DNA from: Pseudogemmatithrix spongiicola
GTDB taxonomy: Bacteria > Gemmatimonadota > Gemmatimonadetes > Gemmatimonadales > Gemmatimonadaceae
DNA length: 64,000 nucleotides
Assembly (NCBI RefSeq): GCF_030623445.1
Contig: NZ_CP130613.1
Location: forward strand, 682,001 to 746,000
Direction: 5' to 3'
Made by a program: the position numbers and the translations under genes. Positions 8,761-21,098 of this stretch are shown one piece after another. Within the stretch, counting starts at the first letter, position 1. Each line of letters starts with the position of its first letter. The notes under the pieces are model-generated. The model was given only the letters and a program-made list of their open reading frames with translations. It had not been told where the DNA came from and searched no databases.

Positions 8761-8792
8761 ACTTGTTCCGCACCCGCGCCAGGAGTGTCCTG

Positions 8793-9512
8793 ATGTTCGC
8801 GTCCGCTGACTCGCCGTCGCCGCCGGCGTCGGCGTCCCTCGCCGAAGATTTCATCGACATCTGGTTCACGCCGTCCACGGTCTTTGCCCGGCGCGTGAAC
8901 GGCGGCGCGTGGGGGCCGTTCCTCATCACCGCGATCCTGCTCTGCGTGCTGTTCTACGCGGCAATGGGATCGATGCAGGGCATCTTCGACGCCGAGCTCG
9001 CGAAGGCGTTGGCGGAGGCGCGGGCGACGACGCCAGAGATGACCGATGCACAGGCCGCGCAGATGCAGGGCATCATGGAAGGCAGCATCCGCTACGGCGG
9101 GTTGGTGGCGATGCCGATCGTGCTCGTCGGCCTTGGAGTCATCGTGTGGCTGGCGGCCAAGGTACTCGGCGGCACGCTCTCGTTCGGCGGCGGCATCATG
9201 ATCGCGTCGTTCGCGTATCTGCCGAAGGCGCTAGACCTGCTGGTGTTCATCGGGCAGGGCTTCGTGCTCGATGGCGACGCGACGGCGCGGTTCCAGTACT
9301 CGGTCGGCGTCGGTCGTTTCCTCGACCCGACCATGAACCAAGGCGTCTACAACCTGCTTGGCCGCGTCGACCTCTTCACGATTTGGGTGACGGTACTCAT
9401 AACCCTTGGCCTGATCCACACGGCGAAGGTCGAGCGGTCGAAGGCGATCGCCGGCGGCGTCGCCCTGTGGATCATCGGCGGCCTACCGGCCCTGCTCCAG
9501 GCGTTCGGCTGA
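8793..9512 (+). CDS. YIP1-family-like multi-pass membrane protein
   Basis: 239 residues with about five transmembrane helices: GPFLITAILLCVLFYAAMG, MPIVLVGLGVIVWLAAKVLGG, MIASFAYLPKALDLLVFIG, a helix after DLFTIWVTVLITLGLIHTAKV, and a last GGVALWIIGGLPALLQAFG. The cytosolic N-terminus with DIWFTPSTVFARRV, and the repeated glycine-rich helices, match the YIP1 domain family found in bacteria. No biochemical role is established for these. Start: ATG 8793 has AGGAG at 8781-8785; a TTG start at 8763 lies inside the hairpin flank and is less likely. Its 3' end overlaps the convergent gene at 9483 by 30 bases. Confidence 0.72.
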   Translation: MFASADSPSPPASASLAEDFIDIWFTPSTVFARRVNGGAWGPFLITAILLCVLFYAAMGSMQGIFDAELAKALAEARATTPEMTDAQAAQMQGIMEGSIRYGGLVAMPIVLVGLGVIVWLAAKVLGGTLSFGGGIMIASFAYLPKALDLLVFIGQGFVLDGDATARFQYSVGVGRFLDPTMNQGVYNLLGRVDLFTIWVTVLITLGLIHTAKVERSKAIAGGVALWIIGGLPALLQAFG

Positions 9513-9899
9513 CCCAGCGGCGCTCCAGCTCGGCTCGAGCACGCCGGCGTCGATGAGCACGCCTTCGACGGCTTCCGGCACCATGGTCGGCCAGAGGAGG
9601 AAGCCCTGCAGGAGAACCAGCGGCCGCGGCTTGCGGCCGCTGCCGCGGTAGCGCCAGCGTGCCCACAGCTCGTACACGAGCGCGACGGCGCCGCCGAACG
9701 AGGCGAACATGCACCACGTGGCCAGCGCGACCTGCCACGGCAGCGTAATCGCCATCCACAGGGCGATCGCGTACGCGGTGGCGATGCCCATCACCCGTAC
9801 GCTCTTGAGCACGGGGTTGAAGACGAGGCAGCAGCCCGTGAACAGCGCGACGCCGAGCAGCATGAGCGCCCACAGGATGTCGATGTACCAGAGGGTCAT
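9483..9899 (-). CDS. Small integral membrane protein, unknown function
   Basis: 138 residues. Three to four hydrophobic segments are visible: IDILWALMLLGVALFTGCCLVF, GIATAYAIALWMAITLPWQVALATW and MFASFGGAVALVYELWARW. A short polar C-terminus follows (EAVEGVLIDAGVLEP). No family is recognised. It converges on the YIP1-like gene with a 30-base overlap of coding ends, and lies 11 bases past the stop of the GNAT gene in the other direction of reading, so it could be the last gene of the minus-strand operon. Confidence 0.65.
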   Translation of the reverse strand: MTLWYIDILWALMLLGVALFTGCCLVFNPVLKSVRVMGIATAYAIALWMAITLPWQVALATWCMFASFGGAVALVYELWARWRYRGSGRKPRPLVLLQGFLLWPTMVPEAVEGVLIDAGVLEPSWSAAGSAERLEQGR

Positions 9900-9910
9900 G
9901 CGGCCGGATG

Positions 9911-10378
9911 CTACCGTGCGAGGCGGATGGCGAAGCAGTGCTTCTCGCCGACTTCGATCTCCGTCTTGTCCTTCGCGTAGCGCGTGATCTTCTCGGGATA
10001 GGTGCCAAGCGGCACGCGGGAGAAGCCACAGCTCAGGAAGAGCTCGTCGGAGTAGGACACGGCGAAGAGATCGGTATAGCCACGCGTCCGCGCAAGGTCG
10101 ATGGCCGCGGCGATGAGCTGACGCCCATAGCCGCTGCCGTGCAAGTCCTCATCGACGGCCAGCGAGATCAGCTCGGCGACGCTCGGCGAGTACTCGTCCA
10201 GCGCGACACAGCCGATGATGCCGCCCTGGCCGTCGCGCAGCACGCGGTAGTCCGCGAGGTGGTTGGCCGCGAAGTCCGGCGTGCGAACGAGCGTGAGGCC
10301 CGACGCGGAGTAGCGGTTGTTGAGCGAAAGGAGTTGCCCGATGTCGGTTTCGTGTGCCGGGCCGATGTGTGCGTTCAT
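9911..10378 (-). CDS. GNAT-family N-acetyltransferase
   Basis: 155 residues. The GNAT core is clear. Motif A is ISLAVDEDLHGSGYGRQLIAAAIDLARTRGY, in which GSGYGRQL is the R/QxxGxG/A acetyl-CoA pyrophosphate loop. The preceding strand is IIGCVALDEYS and the C-terminal strand region is ELFLSCGFSRV. The general layout recalls short ArgA-type N-acetylglutamate synthases, but the substrate cannot be assigned from sequence. Its ATG overlaps the stop of the ABC permease gene (ATGA, 10375-10378), so it is translationally coupled to the transporter operon. Confidence 0.85.
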   Translation of the reverse strand: MNAHIGPAHETDIGQLLSLNNRYSASGLTLVRTPDFAANHLADYRVLRDGQGGIIGCVALDEYSPSVAELISLAVDEDLHGSGYGRQLIAAAIDLARTRGYTDLFAVSYSDELFLSCGFSRVPLGTYPEKITRYAKDKTEIEVGEKHCFAIRLAR

Positions 10379-12123
10379 CGTTCGACCGCCTCGAGGCGCT
10401 TCAGCGCCACGCGGATGGGAATCAGGGTGGCCGCCACGCAGAGCGCGGCGGCAAGGCCGAAGCCGACGATCATCTCGGTCGGCTCGATGGGCTGTTGGAA
10501 CGCCTGCGCGGCGAGGTAGCCGTACACGGGACGCGCCTCGAGCACGATGACGCCGCCGATCAGCGTCACGGAGGCCATCATGTACAGCAGGCCGCCGAAG
10601 CTCGTCGGGATCTGCGCGGCGTTCTCCGTCTCGAACTGCGGGAAGATGGTGCCGAAGCCGATGGCCATGCCGCTCAGCGCGAAGGTCATGAGCGCGATGG
10701 TGCCAACCGAGACGTAGAACATGAACTCGCTGACCTGCAGCAAGTAGTCGGTGACGCCGACGATGGCGATCGCCAGCGCGAGCAGCGGCAGCGTGCCGAC
10801 CCAGAACTTGGCCCAGAGCAAGTCGCGCACGGCCATCGGGCTCGAGCGCAGCAGCCACAGCGTGCGGCCCTCGAGGGACACGCCGGGGAAGATGAAGCGT
10901 GCCGCGATGGAGGCGAGCACGAAGCCGGCGAGCACGAGGTTGAGGAACGGTACGACGTTCACGAGGAAGAACGTGATGCCTTCGCCGGAAAGCGGCAGGA
11001 ACTTGATGTTGTAGACGTACACGACGACGAGCACGGCCAGCAGGATGAGCTGCGACCATTGCGTCGTGTCGCGGAAGAACAGGCGGATCTCCTTGAGCAC
11101 CAGCTCGCGCCGCAGGATGCCGAAGGGCTTGAGCATCGTGTCGCCGAGCGTCGAGAGGAGGCCGCCCTTCTTCACCCAACGCTGCGCGCTCTCCTGCGCC
11201 TTGCTGAAGCCGGTGTGGTACAGCCAGCGGTGCAGCATCGCGCCGAGCACGAAGACGGCCAGCGCGGTGGTCCACAGCACGTACATCGAGAGCCAATCGG
11301 GCTCGCCCGTCAGGTAGCCCATCGTCGCCTTCTGCACCCACTCGCTGGGCAGCAGCGGCGACGTCGGCGTACGCAGCACCGCGATGAAGTCGAGCAGCGA
11401 GCGGAAGCCTTCGGGGCGGGCGAGGCGCTCGGGCCGGATCAGGCGGAACAGCAGGACGATGCCGCCCGCGGCGAGCACCGCGATGACGCTCAGGATGTCG
11501 CGGGTGCGACGGGCCGGGAACACGTTCACCAGCGTGAGCGTGACGGCCGAGCCGATGACGGCGGGAATCACGAACATCGGCAGCATGAGTGCCGTCGCGA
11601 CCAGCGGAAACAGCCAGCCGCCGCGGTAGGCGATGCCGTAGGCCGTGAACATCGGGATGGCGACCAGCGCGACCATCCAGCTCGACGCGATGATCGTCTC
11701 CAGCAACTTGGCGCCGTAGAGCCGCAGCCAATCCACCGGCGCCGCGACGAGCATGTCGAGGTCCTTCGCGAGGAAGAAGCTCGACAGCGCCGTGATCACG
11801 TTCGAGAGCAGCAGGATGCTCGTGAAGCCGAGCAGCAGCAGGCCGAGCAGCTTGCCGGCCAGCAGGGCGCCGATCTCCTCGACGCCGCGGAAATACGTGA
11901 GCAGGCGGTAGAGCACGCCGAAGATGAAGGCCCAGAACATGAGGCCGACGAATCCGAGTACGGCGAACCGCGCGCCGCGGCCCTTCTCGCCGGCCACGGT
12001 ACGGGCGCGGGCGGTGAGCCACTTCGGCAACAGCAGGTGCAGCAGCGGCGGATCGGGCAGCGGCGCCTCGGCGTCGTGCCGAGCCACCACTGGCGGCCGC
12101 ATCACGTCGGGGGTCGCGCTCAT
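10375..12123 (-). CDS. ABC-2-type transporter permease
   Basis: 582 residues and at least ten transmembrane helices, in two halves separated by a cytosolic region rich in Arg/Lys (KKGGLLSTLGDTMLKPFG). Clear helices include VLGFVGLMFWAFIFGVLY, LLGLLLLGFTSILLLSNVI, LVATALMLPMFVIPAVIG, FLNLVLAGFVLASIAARFIF and YVSVGTIALMTFALSGMAIG. SLEGRTLWLLRSSP resembles the conserved segment of putative ABC exporter permeases of roughly this size. It follows the ATPase gene by 12 bases and the two form an exporter. The cargo is unknown. Confidence 0.88.
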   Translation of the reverse strand: MSATPDVMRPPVVARHDAEAPLPDPPLLHLLLPKWLTARARTVAGEKGRGARFAVLGFVGLMFWAFIFGVLYRLLTYFRGVEEIGALLAGKLLGLLLLGFTSILLLSNVITALSSFFLAKDLDMLVAAPVDWLRLYGAKLLETIIASSWMVALVAIPMFTAYGIAYRGGWLFPLVATALMLPMFVIPAVIGSAVTLTLVNVFPARRTRDILSVIAVLAAGGIVLLFRLIRPERLARPEGFRSLLDFIAVLRTPTSPLLPSEWVQKATMGYLTGEPDWLSMYVLWTTALAVFVLGAMLHRWLYHTGFSKAQESAQRWVKKGGLLSTLGDTMLKPFGILRRELVLKEIRLFFRDTTQWSQLILLAVLVVVYVYNIKFLPLSGEGITFFLVNVVPFLNLVLAGFVLASIAARFIFPGVSLEGRTLWLLRSSPMAVRDLLWAKFWVGTLPLLALAIAIVGVTDYLLQVSEFMFYVSVGTIALMTFALSGMAIGFGTIFPQFETENAAQIPTSFGGLLYMMASVTLIGGVIVLEARPVYGYLAAQAFQQPIEPTEMIVGFGLAAALCVAATLIPIRVALKRLEAVER

Positions 12124-12135
12124 CGCGGGGCTCCC

Positions 12136-12894
12136 TTACGCATCGAGGACGTCCATGAGGTCGCGCGCGGCGTTCTCGCCCGTGAGCCGCAGGAACAGCT
12201 CCTCGAGGCCCTTCTCGCCGCCTTCGAGCTGCTGCCGCAGGTCGCTCATCGTGCCGTAGGCCTTGATCTCGCCATGCACGATGATCGCCAGGCGGTCGCA
12301 GAGCGACTCGGCCACCTCGAGCGTGTGCGTCGAGAAGATGATGGTGTGGCCGCGGTGCGTGTACTCGCGGAAGAGGTCCTTGAGGATGCGCGCGGCCTTG
12401 GGGTCGAGGCCGACCATCGGCTCGTCGACGATGATCACCTCGGGCCGGTGCACGAAGGCGCTCGAGATGATGAGCTTCTGGCGCATGCCGTGCGAGTAGC
12501 TCTCGACGAGCTCGTCGCGCCACTCCTCGAGGTCGAAGAGGGCCAGCAGCTCGCGGGCGCGGTGTTCCACATCATCGCCCTTCTGGTCGTACAGGCCGGC
12601 GACGAAGCGCAGGAACTCGGCGCCCGTGAGCTTCTCGTAGATGAACGGGCGGTCGGGGATGAACCCCAACTTGCTCTTCGCACCCGCCGGATCGGCGATG
12701 AGATCCACGCCGGCGACGCGGATGCTGCCGCTGGTCGGCTTGAGGATGCCGGCCATCATGCGCAGGGTCGTCGTCTTGCCGGCGCCGTTGGGGCCCAGGA
12801 AGCCGAAGAGTTCGCCGCGCGGGACGACGAGGTCGATGCCCTTCACGGCGGTGAAGTCGCCGTAGCGCTTCACCAGCTTGCTGATCTCGATCAT
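12136..12894 (-). CDS. ABC transporter ATP-binding protein
   Basis: 252 residues and a complete nucleotide-binding domain. Walker A is GPNGAGKTT, the Q-loop region is LGFIPDRPFIYEKLT, the signature is YSHGMRQK (a variant of LSGGQ usual in this subfamily), Walker B is VIIVDEPMVGLDP, and the H-loop is FSTHTLEVAE. It powers the permease encoded next. Its ATG lies in the stop of the transglutaminase gene (ATGA, 12891-12894), so the whole set is one transcription and translation unit. Confidence 0.95.
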   Translation of the reverse strand: MIEISKLVKRYGDFTAVKGIDLVVPRGELFGFLGPNGAGKTTTLRMMAGILKPTSGSIRVAGVDLIADPAGAKSKLGFIPDRPFIYEKLTGAEFLRFVAGLYDQKGDDVEHRARELLALFDLEEWRDELVESYSHGMRQKLIISSAFVHRPEVIIVDEPMVGLDPKAARILKDLFREYTHRGHTIIFSTHTLEVAESLCDRLAIIVHGEIKAYGTMSDLRQQLEGGEKGLEELFLRLTGENAARDLMDVLDA

Positions 12895-14477
12895 CGGGTG
12901 CCCAGGACCTCGAGCTGGAGAGTGCCGACGAGCCGCAGGAGCTCGCCTTGGCGCGTGAGTCCGCCGCTGACGAAGCGCAGGTGCGCCGCGTCGGCGGGGA
13001 ACTGGCCGAACGTCGGGTCGACGGCGACCCAGTCGCGCAGCCACACCTCGGGCCACGCGTGGTAGTAGAACTTCCCGTTCACGTAGGCGAGGCCCGTGGC
13101 GATGCGCGCCGGGATGCCGGCCGCGCGGGCCAGCGCCACGTAGAGCTGCGTGTGTTCGTTGCAGTCGCCGCGGCGCTCGGTGAGCACCTGCAGCGCGTTG
13201 GGGATCGTGACCGTGATCTCCTTGGCGATCGAGTCGTGCACCCAGCGGTTGATCAGCTCGGCGACGACGCGCGGATCGCGCTGGGTGCCGGCGATGCGCA
13301 CGGCCAGCGACGTGATCTGCCGGTTGTTGACCTGCAGCAGCGGTTCTTCGGCGAGTTCATTTCGGAAGCGCTCGCGGAAGTTGCGCGGACGCTCGTTGAG
13401 TCGATAGCTGGCGAGCAGCGTCGACGGTTCCTCGACGCGAATCGTGAGCGTGTCCCCGCGCAATGCCTGCCGGCCGCCGGCGAGGTCGAAGGTCTCCAGC
13501 GGCGTGCCGCGCAGGCGCACGCTCAGCGTGCGGAGGCTCGCCGCGTCCGGAACCACGCCAGCGGCGATCGCCGTGCTCTCGAGCAAGTCGCCGCGGCTGC
13601 CCGCCGCCGTGACGGCCGTGCCGTCGCGCACGCGGCGCCAGTTCTCGAAGGCAATCTCGTAGGCCATGCGCCGCAGCGTGATGCCGCCGGGCTGCGAGGT
13701 CTGGACCACGTTGCCCTGCGCGTCCACCCAACCGCTGAAGCCGGCGCCATCGGCGGGCTCGAGCTTCCACGCGCGCACCGTGTCCTCGCGCGCGCTCACG
13801 AACCGATCCTGCTCGGTGCTGTAGCGCGCGCTGTCCGTGACCACGAACAGCGACTCAGCCGCGAACCGAAACTGCACATCGGCGGCGGCCATGATGCGGG
13901 GGTCGAAGCTCGGCAGCGTCACGACCTTGCCGACCTCGGGGTCGCCGATGAGCATCGCGGCGGTCGGCAGCAGCGTCGGGACGAGGATCGGGCCGTCCAC
14001 GGCGACGCGCTGCGTATCCGTCGGCTGGCCGGGCAGGCGAAGCACGAACTTCACGGCACTGTCGCCTTCGACCGTGCCCGCCGCGCTCATCGGCGTGCCC
14101 GGAACATCCATCTCGACGTCAAAGCGCCGCAGCGCCAGCGAGCGGGAGAGCGTGATGACACTGCGCGCGCTCGCGCGGATCTGCTGACCGGCCACGGGCA
14201 GGTCGGCAATGAAATAGTCCACCACCTGGAACGTGGTGCCCGTGGTGTCGATTGTCGTCGAGGCAAAGCCGATCTGGCGGCCGTCCTGCTCGACGGTGAA
14301 ATACGTGGCGCTGGGGCCGAGGCGCATCGCGGCTTCGGCGATAATGGCCGAGCGCTCGCGGAAGAACTCGCGTGCGACAAGGGCGGCGAGGCCGCCGGCC
14401 CACGCGACGAGGATGAGGGCCGCGGCGATGCTCCGGCCGCGGCGCTTCCCGGCGGCGATGCTGCTGCGGGTCGTCAC
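12891..14477 (-). CDS. Membrane-anchored transglutaminase-like (papain-fold) protein
   Basis: 528 residues. A transmembrane anchor lies near the N-terminus ([19 protein letters not shown]). A long beta-rich region of about 300 residues follows, then a C-terminal transglutaminase-core domain. The catalytic triad is visible: Cys439 in [12 protein letters not shown], His473 in YYHAWPEVW and Asp487 in [12 protein letters not shown]. Such bacterial proteins are usually proteases or amide-forming enzymes acting outside the membrane. The start is GTG 14477, overlapping the TPR gene's stop (GTGA). Fixed neighbours (TPR protein and ABC exporter) suggest one envelope-related machine (inference). Confidence 0.88.
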   Translation of the reverse strand: MTTRSSIAAGKRRGRSIAAALILVAWAGGLAALVAREFFRERSAIIAEAAMRLGPSATYFTVEQDGRQIGFASTTIDTTGTTFQVVDYFIADLPVAGQQIRASARSVITLSRSLALRRFDVEMDVPGTPMSAAGTVEGDSAVKFVLRLPGQPTDTQRVAVDGPILVPTLLPTAAMLIGDPEVGKVVTLPSFDPRIMAAADVQFRFAAESLFVVTDSARYSTEQDRFVSAREDTVRAWKLEPADGAGFSGWVDAQGNVVQTSQPGGITLRRMAYEIAFENWRRVRDGTAVTAAGSRGDLLESTAIAAGVVPDAASLRTLSVRLRGTPLETFDLAGGRQALRGDTLTIRVEEPSTLLASYRLNERPRNFRERFRNELAEEPLLQVNNRQITSLAVRIAGTQRDPRVVAELINRWVHDSIAKEITVTIPNALQVLTERRGDCNEHTQLYVALARAAGIPARIATGLAYVNGKFYYHAWPEVWLRDWVAVDPTFGQFPADAAHLRFVSGGLTRQGELLRLVGTLQLEVLGTR

Positions 14478-15379
14478 TGGCGCTGGGCCTCGCGGGCTCG
14501 GCGGTACCACTCGGCGGCTTCCGGCGACCGCCCCAGGCGGTCGAGCACGATGCCGATGCCCTTGAGCGCGCGCCAGTTCTCCGGATCGAGGGTCGCGGCG
14601 CGCTCGTAGGCGGCGCGCGCATCGTCGAGGCGATCCGCGTGGTTCAGCGCCTCGCCGATGTAGTAGTGCGCCTGCGCATGGTCGGGGGCGCCGGCGACGC
14701 CGCGCTGCAGCGGGTCGATGGCGTCTTTCCACCGGGCGCGGCGGCAGGCCAGGATGCCCGTCTGCACGAGGACCTCGGGGTGGTCGGGCTTCAGCTTGTG
14801 CGCCGCCTTGATGGCCTTGGCGGCGTCGTCGTATTTGAGCATGGCGCCCAGCGCCGAGGCGCGGGCGCAGGTCATGGCGAAAGCGTCGGCGCCGGCGGCC
14901 TCCGCCTTCTCGATGGTCTTGAGGGCGTTGGCGGCGTCGTTCGAGCGTTCCTGCGCGGCGATGTAGGCCAGCGCGCGGGCGGTATCCGACGGCGTCTGTT
15001 CGAAGGCGAGGCGCAGGGCCTCGATGGTCGGCCGCGCCGACCGGTTGGGTTCGGCGAGCGGGCGGACGGCGCTCGAGGCGGGCTGCTGCGCCGCGGCCCG
15101 AGCGGCCATCGCCTTCGGATCCACGACTACGCGGATCGGCTGGATGGGGGTCGCCTTGGACGTCGGGGCACTCACCCCGTCGATGCGGCGGGCGACGAAG
15201 CGGGTCTCCTCGAGCTCGCTGTCGTCGTAGGACCACTCCCCGCAGACCGGCGGCTCCCGGAGGGGGACGCTAACCAGCTCTTCCGTTGGCAGGTCGGGGT
15301 CGGCCGAGGGGGGCTCGGCGCCGAAGACGCCGAGCGGGAGCTGGTACGGGTCGGGGGCGGAGGAGGGTTCGCGGTCCAC
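14474..15379 (-). CDS. Tetratricopeptide-repeat protein
   Basis: 301 residues. The first 110 residues are Pro/Ser/Asp-rich and probably disordered. The rest is made of about five TPR units (for example [60 protein letters not shown]). It is the first gene of the minus-strand operon TPR - transglutaminase - ABC ATPase - permease - GNAT, where every junction overlaps or nearly touches. Likely role: scaffold for the partner proteins. The start codon is taken as GTG 15379, with no clear ribosome site, so a later start is possible. Confidence 0.82.
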   Translation of the reverse strand: MDREPSSAPDPYQLPLGVFGAEPPSADPDLPTEELVSVPLREPPVCGEWSYDDSELEETRFVARRIDGVSAPTSKATPIQPIRVVVDPKAMAARAAAQQPASSAVRPLAEPNRSARPTIEALRLAFEQTPSDTARALAYIAAQERSNDAANALKTIEKAEAAGADAFAMTCARASALGAMLKYDDAAKAIKAAHKLKPDHPEVLVQTGILACRRARWKDAIDPLQRGVAGAPDHAQAHYYIGEALNHADRLDDARAAYERAATLDPENWRALKGIGIVLDRLGRSPEAAEWYRRAREAQRQ

Positions 15380-15414
15380 GGGCGGCGCTGGGGACAGGCT
15401 AAGACGGCAGTTGG

Positions 15415-15475
15415 GGTTGGTGAGTTGGGAGTGGGGAGACTCGGTTCCTCAGGCATTCTCCCAGGCTCACGAACC
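15415..15475. repeat. Imperfect inverted repeat between the TPR operon and uvrA
   Basis: GGTTGGTGAGTTGGGAG (15415-15431) mirrors CTCCCAGGCTCACGAACC (15458-15475) with a few mismatches. It lies in the divergent gap upstream of uvrA and could be a cruciform or operator. Its GTGAGTTGG/CTCAC wording recalls the inverted repeat after nusG (61841). Confidence 0.45.
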
Positions 15476-15565
15476 GAACAGGGAATCTACTGGTTGGTCA
15501 CGGGTCAGCGCAGGAGGGAGGGACCCCGTTCCATAAATCGCGCTGATACGCGAACTTACCTGACT

Positions 15566-18373
<2,808 letters not shown>

Positions 18374-18381
18374 CGCCCGCT

Positions 18382-21027
18382 CTACTTGCCGGTTGGTGAC
18401 CGCTGCGCGAACCAGTTGGCGATCACTTCGATCTGCAGGCGGCCGTCCTCAGTCCACCGTCGCGCGGTGAGGAGTCGATCGCCTTGCGGGCTGACATCCC
18501 ATGGTGTCGCATTGCCGCCCAGGAGAAACGTCTGATCCGCGAAGAGCTTGCGCGCGGGGCCGATCGTGGGCTCTTCGCCCGGGGTGAACGACACGGCAGT
18601 CATTGAGTCGCCACTGGCGAACACGATCTCGCGACCGCGTGCGCCCCACCTCGCAGTCGCTCCGCCGCGTCCCGTCGTCACGGGCCACCGTCCCGACACG
18701 GCGCTCGCGCGCCGCACGTAGACCTGAGACTGTCCCGACTCGTTGCTGGAGTACAGGAGCCACTGTCCATCGGGCGAGAGGTCAATGGCGCTCTCATTGA
18801 AGGTGGTGTTCAGCCACGGCTGGAGCGGGCTCCGACCATCCAGCGGGACAAGGCCGATGTCGCGGTCAAATCCGCTGCTCACCTTGTAGTAGCGCATCAC
18901 GACGGCAGCCCCGTCGGGTGTGCTTTCGATCTCCGAGATACCACCCGCCGGAGACGTGAACAGGGAATCCGTCTTGCCGCTGCCATCCGTCGCGACACGG
19001 CGCAGCGTCGCGCCGGTGGAGTAGTAAGCGTATCGCCCATCCGGCGACCACGCCTGCCCGAACGCCGCGGAGTCGAAGGTCAGGCGTGACAGGCTCCGGG
19101 CCTGAAAGTCCGCGGTCCAGAGCGCACGGCGATTCGTCTGGGCAAGCTCAATGACTGCCAGCAGCGCCCGTCGGCCATCGGGGGAGAAGCGCGCCTCGCC
19201 GAAGAACGACCGATCGGGGGCGACGAAGCGTTGCTGCACGGCACCGCTGCGGTCCGTGACGACGAGTTCATTGGAACCTCCTTCCGATCCCGGCAGGAAT
19301 GCAATCGTACCGTCGCGGCCGACGCCGCCCTTGATGGGGAATGCCGGTCCCGTGCGAACGTTATCGGCGATTGGGCTGGCGGGGCCGGTGAACGCCATCG
19401 TCTTCACATCGAACGAGGCAGCAACCACGGTGCCGCCCGACACGGCGTACACGACCCATGACGGCGAAACCCAACGCGGATACATCCCGCCGATGCCGAA
19501 CTCAATGAGACGATTCTCACCGCTGTGGTACAGCGCGAGCATCGGTGAGCCCCCGCGCACGAGCGTCAGTAGCACGCCCCGCCCGTCGGGTAGTACGTCG
19601 GGCCACCGCAGGAGATCATCCGGATGCGGGAGCGTCTTGAGCAGCGTGTCAACGGCGCCACCGGAAACCGGAGTCCGCAGGAGCTGTCCGCCGTCGGTAA
19701 AGTAGAAATGGCCGTCGCTGCCCCACGAGAGCGAATTCGTTGACAGCTGCGTGAGCAGTGGGCTGATGCTGCCGGAACCGAGGTCGATCGCCTTGATTCG
19801 GCTTTCCTGCAGGAACGCGAGTTGGCGCCCATCGGGAGAGAACACGGGGGCCGTCGCGCCGTTCGTCCCGGCAAGCTGCTGCGGCACGAGATTGTCAATC
19901 GCGCGCAAGTAGAGCCAGAGGCCGCCGAGCGAGTCGCTCCCGACGTAGGCGATGCTTCGACCGTCCGGGCTGACGGCGATGGGTGAGCCAGCGGCATCCC
20001 GCGGCTCGCCGTTCCCACTCCTTGCGATGGCGAATCGGGTCACGGGCGGCGGCGACGATGCCGTGTCGCGTGTCAGCCCCCAGGCAAGCGCTGCGGCCGT
20101 CACCAGCCACGGGAGGGCCGCGAGCGCGATCCTCGTCCGCGGCGCGGCAAGGGCTGCTCGCGTGTTCGATGCAGCGGACGCCACCGTTTGCGTGAACCCG
20201 ACCGTGCCTAAGGCATCGGAGAACTCCTTCGCCGTCGCGAAGCGATCGGCCGGCAGCTTCTCGAGCCCTCGCGCCACGGCCGCCGCCACATGCGGCGGCA
20301 CCGTCTTGCGATACTGCGTCACCGGCGCCGCCGGCTCGGTGATGATCTTCATGATGATCTGCTGCGCGGACGAACCCGTGTGCGGCGGGTTGCCGGTGAG
20401 CATCTCGTACAGCACGCTGGCGAGCGAGTACACGTCACTGCGCGCCGTGAGGTCCTTGTCAGCGGTGGCCTGCTCGGGACTCATGTAGTGCGGCGTCCCG
20501 AGCGAGAGCCCCGTTTCCGTCATCCGTCCGCCAGCGGCGGCGCTGACGGCGAGCGCGATGCCGAAGTCCATCACGAGCGCGCGCCCATCGTGCAGCAGGA
20601 GATTCTCGGGCTTCACGTCGCGGTGGATGATGCCGCGGCGATGTGCATAGTCGAGGGCATCGGCGATCTCCCGCGTGAGGCGGACCGCTTCGTCGACGCC
20701 GAGTTGCGTCTCGCGGTTGAGGCGATCGCGAATCGTCTCGCCCTCGATGTACGGCATCACGTAGAAGAGGAACCCGTCCGCCGTGCCCGAATCGAACAGC
20801 GGCAGGATGCCGGGGTGCTGCAACGCCGCCGTGGTCTTGATCTCGACGACGAACCGCTCGGCGCCGAGGACGGCCGCGAGTTCGGGCTTCAGCACCTTGA
20901 TCGCGACCTGCCGCTCGTGCTTGAGGTCCTCGGCGAGGTACACCGAGGCCATCCCGCCGGTCCCGAGGTGCCGGATGATCCGGTACCGGTCCGCGAGGGC
21001 GAGCGTGAGTCGATCGGTGTGTGACAC
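18382..21027 (-). CDS. Transmembrane Ser/Thr protein kinase with PD40/TolB-like propeller (kinase 1)
   Basis: 881 residues. The Hanks-type kinase domain covers 1-270: Gly-loop LGTGGMASVY (21-30), Lys44 (VAIK), Glu62, HRDVKPEN (Asp137), DFG (Asp154) and SPEQ (183-186), all residues needed for activity. One transmembrane helix spans about 299-318. The rest is a beta-propeller of PD40/WD40-like blades (SPDGRSIAYVG, SPDGRQLAFLQ, SPDGRYAYYST, SPDGQWLLYSS), expected outside the membrane as a sensor or docking surface. It starts with GTG 21027. Its stop is nine bases from the uvrA stop, convergent. The kinase half is nearly the same as in kinases 3-5, whereas the propeller differs. Confidence 0.95.
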   Translation of the reverse strand: MSHTDRLTLALADRYRIIRHLGTGGMASVYLAEDLKHERQVAIKVLKPELAAVLGAERFVVEIKTTAALQHPGILPLFDSGTADGFLFYVMPYIEGETIRDRLNRETQLGVDEAVRLTREIADALDYAHRRGIIHRDVKPENLLLHDGRALVMDFGIALAVSAAAGGRMTETGLSLGTPHYMSPEQATADKDLTARSDVYSLASVLYEMLTGNPPHTGSSAQQIIMKIITEPAAPVTQYRKTVPPHVAAAVARGLEKLPADRFATAKEFSDALGTVGFTQTVASAASNTRAALAAPRTRIALAALPWLVTAAALAWGLTRDTASSPPPVTRFAIARSGNGEPRDAAGSPIAVSPDGRSIAYVGSDSLGGLWLYLRAIDNLVPQQLAGTNGATAPVFSPDGRQLAFLQESRIKAIDLGSGSISPLLTQLSTNSLSWGSDGHFYFTDGGQLLRTPVSGGAVDTLLKTLPHPDDLLRWPDVLPDGRGVLLTLVRGGSPMLALYHSGENRLIEFGIGGMYPRWVSPSWVVYAVSGGTVVAASFDVKTMAFTGPASPIADNVRTGPAFPIKGGVGRDGTIAFLPGSEGGSNELVVTDRSGAVQQRFVAPDRSFFGEARFSPDGRRALLAVIELAQTNRRALWTADFQARSLSRLTFDSAAFGQAWSPDGRYAYYSTGATLRRVATDGSGKTDSLFTSPAGGISEIESTPDGAAVVMRYYKVSSGFDRDIGLVPLDGRSPLQPWLNTTFNESAIDLSPDGQWLLYSSNESGQSQVYVRRASAVSGRWPVTTGRGGATARWGARGREIVFASGDSMTAVSFTPGEEPTIGPARKLFADQTFLLGGNATPWDVSPQGDRLLTARRWTEDGRLQIEVIANWFAQRSPTGK

Positions 21028-21098
21028 GGGACCGTCCGGTCGGGGGCGCCTGCCTGCAGTCGGATGAGTATGCAGCGGGCGCCGGTCCAGCGATAGAC

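Noticed and set aside
10354-13065. 903-codon open frame on the plus strand
   Set aside because: It is antisense to the ABC transporter genes, whose Walker motifs, membrane helices and overlapping start/stop codons are convincing; the frame shows no fold.
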